From Sordariomycetes sp. S80-01Y (lineage: Eukaryota; Ascomycota; Sordariomycetes), in contig JAXQJY010000033.1 of the NCBI GenBank assembly GCA_037042185.1, positions 1,798,001 through 1,862,000 of the forward strand: a DNA stretch of 64,000 bases, written 5' to 3'. Of this stretch, positions 56,641-64,000 are shown piece after piece. Every line of letters starts with the position of its first letter. Within the stretch, counting starts at the first letter, position 1. A program made the position numbers and the translations under genes. The notes beneath the pieces were generated by a model that was not told the origin of the DNA, did no database searches, and saw only the letters and a program-made list of their open reading frames with translations.

Positions 56641-58375
56641 GCGTCTCACAGACGAGTGGTTCCAGGCCCGCTGTCACAGCAGCCTGCTACCAACATTGTT
56701 GTTTGCTTTTCGTGAAGAAAAAGTCTTTCACTTGACCACACCCCCACCCACCGCGTTACTGGGACGGCACGCCAAGCTGGTTCTTGGATGTCTGCCAGAC
56801 GTGTGTGTAACGATTGGGTCGGTGCTGCGGCCCCTCGTCGGCGCGTGAGCCTCGCTCCGCCCGCGAGTATGTTTCGTTTGTTCGTTGATTCATTGAGCGA
56901 ATTGAAAACTTTTAATGCATATCATGTATGTAGACAATCTGGGGGAGCTGCATCTTCTGAGGTCCGGAAGAGAGCCCGAGCTCCCCAAACAACCATGACA
57001 AGAGATGGATTGGTTTGCTGGACTTTGCGATTGGACAGTCCAGGCTAGCCATCGGTGCCTGCAGCCTACTTTGTTAAACCAGGCCACTAGGCACTGCTAT
57101 AGCATGGGTAGAGGACGATTGAATCAACTCATGCACGGCACTAGACTCTTCCTGACTTCGTGACCTCGTACTCACCGCTCGCTTCTGACGGCAATGGACG
57201 ATAACGACCATGCAGCCATCAAGGCTTATCGCTAGTTCGTATCTCAGCCTACAAAGCCGTGATGTTTGATAGAGCTCAGGCTGACGTTGCGGTGGGGCGG
57301 TCTAGTGACACAAACCTTGTGACCGCTTCCGAGATGCCTCCCAACGTCAAATTGCGCCGTCGAAGCTTGACGCGAGTCCGAGATCGGAAGCAGCTCCCCG
57401 TGACCAAGTCCATTCACCTCGGTTTCCTAATGATATCGGCGTCCGTTGCAAGCGTTGGAGAGGTGGTTTGCAGCCCCTCACCAGCCGAGTCGACCCCGAG
57501 GACCCCAACCACAGATACCGTCAGGCGTCCCGCCTCCCACCATCTTCTCCCAACGGGACAGAACCTCCGCCAGCATCGTGATTGATGCCTGGAGATGCTT
57601 GAAAACATGCAAGAAAGTCGAGGGGAGAGGAAACTGGTCGGGACGCGGAAACCTCCCGAATTTAGATAAGAAAAGGTCAGTGTGACGACTGCAGGACACC
57701 TCAGCCCCGTCGTGTCGAGGACCCCGAGCTCCGGCACTCAGACCACCCCATCCTCCGCCTCCCACCAATCCTCGGGGGGCTCGTGGCCAAATTGGGTTGT
57801 GAGACGACAAGAACTGCAGCCGCTGGAACGTGTCAACCTGCTTCGCGACCAATCATAGAACAAGTTGACAAATTGGCGTATCTGGTCCTCGATCTAGAAC
57901 TGGGTGTTGTCACCGGCGCCCCAATCCTGGTTTAGTGCTCCAACCCTCGCGCTGAGAGGGACAAAGGGACTCGGCCTCTTGTAAGTGAACGCCCGTGGCG
58001 GTCAGAGCAAGTCAGGAGGGTCGCCCGTCGAAGCCGGTACCCATGTGACGAGCGGCAACGGTCATGATGCTTTCACTGTTGGCCACCAGTCGCGTCAATG
58101 TTATCTACACTCTCCCCCGACTTACTATCCAGGGTTTGGTCGATAGGCGCCCCTGCCCCATGCTTTGTCTATTCCCGGCACCAGCCACCCTTCTCCAAAC
58201 TGCTGCCCAAGCTAGGCCCAGGGGCCCCTTTATTGTCATAGACACGGGTCCTACGCCTATATTTGGTCTGGAGGTCTGCTGTCGTAGAGGATAGGCTCTG
58301 TCACATTAGATATCCTAATACATCATTCCGACCGTGCACACAGGCACACAGGCACACAGGCACACAACCTGCACA
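56641..58375. other. Intergenic region upstream of the 2OG-oxygenase-like gene
   Basis: 1.7 kb, no supported gene. It holds the 3' flank of the CBM48-type gene and the promoter of the next. A TATATTT element lies at 58258-58264, and an 8-nt tandem repeat lies directly before the start codon. Confidence 0.5.
58337..58366 (+). repeat. 8-nt tandem repeat (CACACAGG) in the leader of the oxygenase-like gene
   Basis: Three perfect units of CACACAGG plus a partial copy end about ten bases before the ATG at 58376. The position implies it is in the 5' UTR. Confidence 0.75.
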
Positions 58376-59556
58376 ATGGCTGCCTCCGTCATGCACAATA
58401 CCCTTCCACTTGCTATGGCGCCCACTTCATTGCCTCAGTTCGCGCCGACACCCATTGGACCCAAGATCAAAGGCCCGACCCGGCCAGCCGAACAACTTCC
58501 TCAGTACATGGTCGACGAGGGGAGGAACGTGCAACGAGTCAAGTTTGACCCGAAGAAGCACCTCAACTTTAACAGACCGGAGAAGACCGTTTCGATGGAG
58601 GATATTGGCCTTGGCGGGCAAGGGATTTCCCCCACGGCAGTCTCGGATCCCTTCTCGCTCTTCACCCCCGAGGCCATCGCGCAAATGCGAGCCGAGATCT
58701 TCAGCCAACCCGTCCTTAACAGCTGCCAATACTCCTCCGACTTCGCAAAGAACATGATTCGCGGGTTTGGCCCAAAGTGAGTATCATCAATCGTGAGAAA
58801 GAAGAGAGCAAGGGTGCTGACTGCTTGAGACTTGCACCTTTCATCTTCGCCGCGTGGCACAGTCCGGAAGTTCTTGAGGCAGTTTCAAACATCGCCGGCA
58901 TCGAGCTCGTTCCCGCGATAGAGTTCGACGTCGGGCACATCAATATCTCCGTCAACGACTCGACGACAGAGCTATCTCAAATCAAGGATACAAATTACGA
59001 GGATGACGACCAGTCTGCCTTTGCATGGCATCGCGATAGCTTCCCCTTCGTCTGCGTGACGATGCTTTCGGATTGCACCGGGATGGTCGGGGGCGAGACG
59101 GCCATAAAAACAGGAAGTGGCGATGTAATAAAAGTCCGTGGACCGGCCATGGTAAGTGAGAAAAGAATCGGCGACCCGGCGCTCGGTTGGGCTGACAACG
59201 TATTCCAGGGTACTGCTGTAGTGATGCAAGGACGGTATATAGAGCACCAAGCCCTCAAAGCTAGAGGCGGTCGAGAGCGGGTTTCTATGGTTACGTCCTT
59301 CAGGCCCAAAAACCCCATGATACGCGACGAGGTTGTTCTTACTGGTGTGCGAGCCATCAGCAACCTCCCGGAGCTGTACAGCCAGTACACGCAGTATCGA
59401 CTGGAAGTGCTCGAGGAGAGGATACGAGATATGGAGAAGAAGGTCCGGGAAAGGGAACGAGAGGGGCGGAAGTTCGATGTGAACGAGACGAGGAACTTTG
59501 TCAACGAGCAGAAGCAGTTCCTCGAGGCCATGCTGCTTGAGTTGATCGACGATTAA
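58376..59556 (+). CDS. 2-oxoglutarate/Fe(II)-dependent oxygenase-like protein
   Basis: 356 residues from exons 58376-58776, 58830-59151 and 59209-59556. Introns are 53 nt, and 57 nt with donor GTAAGT, branch CTGAC and acceptor CCAG. The second intron is a multiple of three and open, so retention would insert 19 residues. With it removed the sequence reads VRGPAMGTAVVMQGRYIEHQ, which fits the family. Visible iron-ligand motif: H201-x-D203 in AWHRDSFPFVC and H254 in YIEHQ. The Arg of the RVSMVTSFRP block may bind 2-oxoglutarate. A GGETAIKTGSGDVIKV strand pair lies between. The C-terminus is a charged coiled coil (RLEVLEERIRDMEKKVRERE). It resembles conserved fungal proteins of unknown substrate. 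There is no secretion signal. Confidence 0.82.
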
Positions 59557-60316
59557 CAGAAGGCAGTGCACTGTAAGGTCTCCGTAGTAGATTGAATGTG
59601 TCACGTTGAATGAAGAATCATGATCTCACGCGCTGTTCTGCAAGTCAAAGTCATGAATATGTAGTAAAAACATGGCGCTCAGAAACGGACTGCGCCTGGG
59701 TTCTCTCGACTCTGCTTGATGCACTCAAAAATATCGAAGTTTTCAAATACATTGCCCGCTTGTAATTTTCAATGCTCGCCTGGCTGTACCAGCATCACAA
59801 ACAAGCTTTTAACCGTCCTAAACGACCACAAGCTGTTCGCTTATGCTATACCCTGACCGAGTGCGGAGGGGAATTATAGCCTCAACTGGAATAGCTGCAC
59901 TTTCGTATCGGCCCTATACCATCATCGCGTCAGAGAAACCCCTCAAGTTCGATGATTTCAGCGGCTTCTCTCATGGGAGGAATCTGAGAGCGAAACTACC
60001 GGTCACCCCATGTCGCGTAGGCGCTGTGAGATTGTTGAGGATTCAAAGTTGCAGTTACATCCGAACGATACTAACTGACTGCTTCAATCAATAAAAGCAT
60101 TTATCTGTGCAATGCCACGGGTAAACCCCAGTTCTGCTGTTTGCCTGGGAGAAGAAGGCCTTCCCAGAAATTCGGATCCGGGCTCGACTGACTTACTTGC
60201 TCAAGGTTCCGCCCACGAGGTAAAAGACCGAGATGATGCCATGAGGCCGTCAATCTGGCCAATGCTACAAAGGAACAGGCGGCAGATGGGGTCATGCTAT
60301 GCCCGTTGAACACTAG

Positions 60317-60329
60317 TCTCGGACCGAGA
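60317..60329. promoter_or_regulatory. CGG-A-CCG palindrome upstream of the glycosidase gene
   Basis: The 13-base perfect palindrome TCTCGGACCGAGA contains the inverted CGG half sites bound by dimeric Zn2Cys6 transcription factors. It lies 49 bases before the TATA box. Confidence 0.45.
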
Positions 60330-60377
60330 GTCGTTGCCGATCCCCAGGTTTCCCCACGTGGAGAACCAAGGCCGGCG

Positions 60378-60383
60378 TATAAA
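60378..60383 (+). promoter_or_regulatory. TATA box of the glycosidase gene
   Basis: TATAAA in GGCGTATAAAGTCC, 89-94 bases before the ATG at 60472. An E-box CACGTG lies 18 bases further upstream. Confidence 0.6.
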
Positions 60384-60471
60384 GTCCGGGGAAGCGCAAC
60401 TTTGATGTTTGCTGAGGTGACCTCACCATCCCCGTTCTTCCCACGGGCAGTGCTTTGATACATCATTTGCG

Positions 60472-62747
60472 ATGCGTTTGTGGTCGAAGATAGCAGCCCT
60501 CTGCGGCTTCACGGCGCAGGCAGCAGCGATTCAATGCGAGGACGATGCGTCCCGTTTTGACATCAGCGAACCTCCTTATGCGAATTACTTCTACTCGGAT
60601 TGTAATTCTGCCACCCAGGTTGTGGTAACCAGTCCTCTACCTGACAGCAATCTCACCATCATTGGACCACGTCTGCTCGTAAGTCACTTCAGCACTGTGT
60701 CTGGGTTACGGCTGTTTTCGCCCCAGATCACCACTCCCAGGGGGTGTAGCCTCCGAATCTAGACTAACGCCGTAAGATCGCTTGGCCGGCGGGAAATAGT
60801 GGCATTGCAACTTTCTTCGAGCCAGAGAACGGTGTAAATGGCACCCTGGGCATATCACTCGTCAACTCTACCGCTACGGGCAATAGCCTTGACCCCATCT
60901 ACGAGCATAGCGCAACGTGCGGAAGCTCGCCAATCGTTGGCGTGTCCGGGCGCATCTCATTCAACTCATCCGCGATACTCACTGTCCCCATCCTGGGCAG
61001 CGTCAGAACAATCCGCGACTTCACCGAAGGCCCCAGTCTACTCACGCCTGAAATCCAAGATGCTATCAACTTCTCCGAACTTGATGACGGGGGCGTGTCT
61101 CTGGATCGCATGTGGCTCGACAACATGACGACAACAACCCTGTCGTTCGCCCCGACGCAAGCGAACGGTTCTGTGGCCATTGATGATCAGACCCTGAAGT
61201 TCGAGCCTGGCGTCTACTCCTTCAACGCCTCATTCAACTACCCGCAGCTTGATCAGCTCAGCCCGGAGGAGGTGTTTACCGAAGGAGCCCAGGGCCTGAT
61301 CTCAAAATCGCCGGAACTGTCCCAGTCGCTCTCGTTCCTGTCATACACCACAAAGCTTACAGCTGGTGCTTGGAGATTTTTAACCTACTTTGGCCGCGAT
61401 AGCATGATCTCCATGCTGCTCATGTCGCCCATTCTCAGTGCTGGAGAGGACAGCGCGTTTGAGGCTGGCATCATGGCACTCCTCGAGCGCATTAACAAGA
61501 CCGACGGAAGCGTTGCTCACGAAGAAACTATCGGAGACTATGCCACTTGGCTAAACCTCGAGGAGGGCATAGACTCGACCGATCCCCAGTATGACTACAA
61601 GATGATTGACACGGATTACTTCCTTCCCATTGTCTTGCAGGAGTACTTTGTCAAGAACGAGATCGGCCAGACCCGCGTCGACCAGGTGCTCAACAAGACA
61701 GCCACCGAGGACCCCGACAATTCCGACATCACCTACCGCCAACTCGCCACACGCAATGCCGAAAAGATCCTAAACCTGACCGCACCCTTTGCATCCTCCG
61801 GCGGGCAGAAGCAGGAGAATCTGATCCGACTTAACGAAGGGGAAGTTGTCGGTGAATGGCGGGACAGCACGTATGGCATTGGCGGAGGACGCATCCCGTA
61901 CGACGTGAACACGGCTATCGCGCCGGCTGGCCTGCGCGCCATCGCTGCGCTGGCTGAAGCCGACTTCTTCCCTGACCATCCTGAGTGGGCTACAACTGCC
62001 GCCGAGTATGCCACCGTCTGGGAGGATGAGACCCTTCGCTTCTTCGAAGTTGAAGTTCCTGAAGACCAAGCCCAATCTCTTGTTGAGGAATACGTTAGCT
62101 CGAACGAATTCCCCTTCCCCTCGAATAGCGAGCAAATTAATTCCACAGTGCACTACTATGGGTTAGCTCTCGAGGGCAACAACGGGCAGGATCTCGTCAA
62201 GGTCATGAACACCGATGACTGTTTCCGCCATTTCCTGCTCAACACCACCAACGAAGCCCAGCTCACGTCCTTCATCAGTCAGACGGCCGACCACATTCTC
62301 GCGCCCTATCCCATTGGACTCACCACGGATGTTGGTCTTCTGGTCGCCAACCCCGCTTACGGCGGCGACCCCATCTACTCCGCCAACTTCACCAACGCAG
62401 CCTACCACGGCACCGTCGTCTGGTCGTGGCAGCTCTCCATGATGGCCAAAGGACTCGAGGGGCAGCTTCAGCGTTGCGACGCGCAAAGCAGCCCGGATTT
62501 CTGTCAAGACGACGCTGTGCACGAAAAGGTTCTCTCGGCTTACAACCGTCTCTGGGACGTCATTGAGGACAACACTAAGCTGCTCAGCGGAGAGGTCTGG
62601 AGCTGGCGCTACGAGAATGACAAATTCGTTCCAATTGCGTTGGGCGAGCTGCCACCACCCGATGGGGTCAATCCGACAGAGAGCAATGCTCGGCAGCTGT
62701 GGAGCTTAACGTTCTTGGCCGTAGGTAGAAATGATTCTTTGCGTTAG
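60472..62747 (+). CDS. Secreted six-hairpin (alpha/alpha)6 glycosidase, debranching-enzyme-like
   Basis: 725 residues from exons 60472-60678 and 60777-62747 (intron 60679-60776, 98 nt, with CTAAC before the acceptor). It has a signal peptide (about 1-19, MRLWSKIAALCGFTAQAAA), a beta-rich N-terminal region with several N-glycosylation sequons, then the catalytic toroid. Key motifs: WRFLTYFGRDSMISMLLM (FGRDS at about 274-278), GDYATWLNLEEG, YKMIDTDYFLPIVLQEY, EWRDSTYGIGGGRIPYDVN (about 428-446), and near the C-terminus YHGTVVWSWQLSMMAKGLEGQLQRC. The FGRDS and GEWRDS blocks are typical of glycogen-debranching and other GH-type (alpha/alpha)6 hydrolases. Secretion argues against intracellular glycogen turnover and for an extracellular or wall glycan substrate (inference). 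The substrate is unknown. Confidence 0.88.
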
Positions 62748-63136
62748 GGAATAGTACTCAAGTAGTTGAGCCACGAGTTCGTGCGTCAGTCAAGTTGTAG
62801 GCCCTAGAGTTGGGTGATTCCAAATCCGAGGGTGTTAGTCCTAAACAATGATGACAGGCGCTCCACGGTACGAAGATCCAATAGCTCGTGGATTACTAAA
62901 CAGTTTCCATCACCGCTCAACGCCGCGAGAGCCACGCCCTTCGCTGATCCATCGGTCCGCTCCCGGGACTTGTAGATGCCGTAACCATGCATCCGTTTCC
63001 CCGCTGCCCCCGCTTCTGGTCTTCTCTTTAAAAAGCCCCTGTGCGCTGGGTTAAGCTGTCCTGAGAACCTTGATGTCTTTATTCGAACCAATTACTTGCC
63101 AGTGTCGAAAGCTCATATAGTACTAGCATCGTCAAC
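62748..63136. other. Intergenic region before the GFA-type gene
   Basis: 389 bases with no gene. TTTAAAAA at 63027-63034, about 105 bases before the next start, is a possible TATA element. Confidence 0.45.
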
Positions 63137-63701
63137 ATGTCTACCAAGGGAAGCTGCATGTGTGGGGAGACGGCCTTTGAGTTCACCGGTACGCTTCCGA
63201 TTCGACCATAACAATGGCGTGCTGACTGGGGTGCAGGAGAGCCGGCTGCCAAAGCACTCTGCCACTGTATCGACTGTCAGAAGGTGCTTCCCCTTATCCC
63301 TCCATCATAAACCAAGCTGACAGTAGCAGTGGTCTGGGGGTGCCTTTACTTCCAACGTTGTTGTACCGAGGACTTCATTGAAGGTTACCAAGGGTAAGAA
63401 ACGGATCAGAAATCTGATGCCAGGAGGAAGCCGCTAATTAGCCCTAGGGTCCCCTAAGACCTACGATGCCATTGGCGACTCTGGCAAGGTGAACAAGCAC
63501 TTCTTCTGCGGCAACTGTGGATCCAGCATGTACACCGAGCTGGAGATCATGCCCGATGTGGCGTGTGTGAAGGCCGGAAGTCTGGACGGCGGCGCCGCCA
63601 ACATGGGAGGCGAGGTCGGTGTTGAGTTCTACACCAAGGACAGACCGACATATTTGAAGGCCACCGAGGGTGCTAAGCAAGAGCCCAAGTTTGGATCTTG
63701 A
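63137..63701 (+). CDS. GFA/CENP-V-type zinc-binding protein
   Basis: 138 residues from four exons: 63137-63188, 63237-63283, 63330-63393 and 63448-63701. Introns are 48, 46 and 54 nt. The second has an atypical donor GTGCTT. Zinc ligands follow the GFA pattern: C7 and C9 in GSCMCG, C26, C28 and C31 in LCHCIDCQK, and C75 and C78 in FFCGNCGSSMYTE. It also shows the family stretch WSGGAFTSNVVVP. The fold is known from glutathione-dependent formaldehyde-activating enzyme and CENP-V. Most fungal members have no assigned substrate. A small cytosolic protein possibly handling a thiol adduct is inference. It runs in tandem after the secreted glycosidase gene but has no signal peptide. Confidence 0.9.
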
Positions 63702-63887
63702 ACAACCCAGACGGACAGAAAATCGAACCACAACTAGCAACAGCAGTATAGGCAATTGATGGTTCAGAATTCCGATTTCGCCTCTCCCTGTGACGGCTTC
63801 CTCGGTTGATGCCGTTCGTCAGGTCTACTGATAGGCTGAGCTGCTGCAAAATGATCAAAATGTAAAAGGGCGCCCATGATCAACTCC
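63702..63887. other. Short convergent intergenic region
   Basis: About 186 bases between the GFA-type stop and a probable minus-strand stop at 63888-63890. No gene is seen. Confidence 0.35.
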
Positions 63888-63971
63888 TCACGTTCCCACA
63901 AAGCCGCCATACAAGGCCGCACAATAGACCTCAATCACATCAGCAAACAGCTCGAGCTCTTTGTGAGATTG
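63888..63971 (-). CDS. Possible terminal exon of a minus-strand gene running off the right edge
   Basis: On the minus strand a good acceptor (CTCTACTTTTAG) ends at 63972. It is followed by 27 open codons, QSHKELELFADVIEVYCAAL then YGGFVGT, and a TGA. The composition is protein-like and helical. Only this piece is visible, so the family cannot be named and the frame is a best guess. Confidence 0.4.
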   Translation of the reverse strand, partial: QSHKELELFADVIEVYCAALYGGFVGT

Positions 63972-64000
63972 CTAAAAGTAGAGACACAGAAACATCCTAC

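Larger units (their letters stand above)
59557..60471. other. Intergenic region and promoter of the glycosidase gene
   Basis: About 0.9 kb, no gene. The right end carries a compact promoter: a palindrome TCTCGGACCGAGA (60317-60329), a CACGTG box (60355-60360) and a TATAAA box (60378-60383). Confidence 0.6.

Overview
The window looks like nuclear DNA of a filamentous ascomycete (Pezizomycotina, most likely Sordariomycetes). The evidence is the set of proteins (Pom1-type DYRK kinase, Atf1-type bZIP with its alternating basic signature, Kex1, Mis13/Dsn1, Erv25, U1-C, Sfm1), very short GT-AG introns (46-98 nt with one of 162 nt) carrying CTAAC or CTGAC branch sequences, and CT-rich leaders. No tRNA, rRNA, CRISPR array or recognisable transposon was found. 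Protein identities come from reading motifs by eye, and no database search was run. Intron borders were placed by hand and checked for frame closure.

Left part (1-9.3 kb): the 3' end of a large disordered Ser/Arg-rich protein, then two tandem genes for secreted, acidic, cysteine-rich proteins. The first carries two six-Cys modules of identical spacing, separated by Lys-Arg sites. A 76-residue Cys/His-rich protein follows on the minus strand, with about 5.2 kb of GC-rich, gene-free DNA upstream of it.

Middle (14.5-45 kb): a dense housekeeping and regulatory block. In order: pom1 (-), a Pex24/Pex28-30-like dysferlin-domain peroxin (+), sfm1 (-), kex1 (+), a nine-knuckle CCHC protein (+), atf1 (+), dsn1/mis13 (+), sdh5 (-), erv25 (-), U1-C (+, with a 6-nt microexon), and a 1050-residue disordered protein (-). 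Together they serve cell polarity, peroxisomes, the secretory pathway, splicing, kinetochores and stress transcription. They are not one pathway.

Right part (45-64 kb): about 6 kb with no convincing gene, then a GPI-anchored wall protein (+), a small F-box protein (-), an HD-domain hydrolase (-), a CBM48/AMPK-glycogen-binding-type protein (+), a 2OG-Fe(II) oxygenase-like protein (+), a secreted six-hairpin glycosidase (+) and a GFA/CENP-V-type zinc protein (+). The terminal exon of a minus-strand gene probably enters at the right edge.

The observations most worth following are the Kex2-type six-Cys repeat precursor at 3.5-4.6 kb, the small zinc-binding-like gene with its very long upstream region, the U1-C microexon, and two introns whose length is a multiple of three so that retention keeps the frame open.
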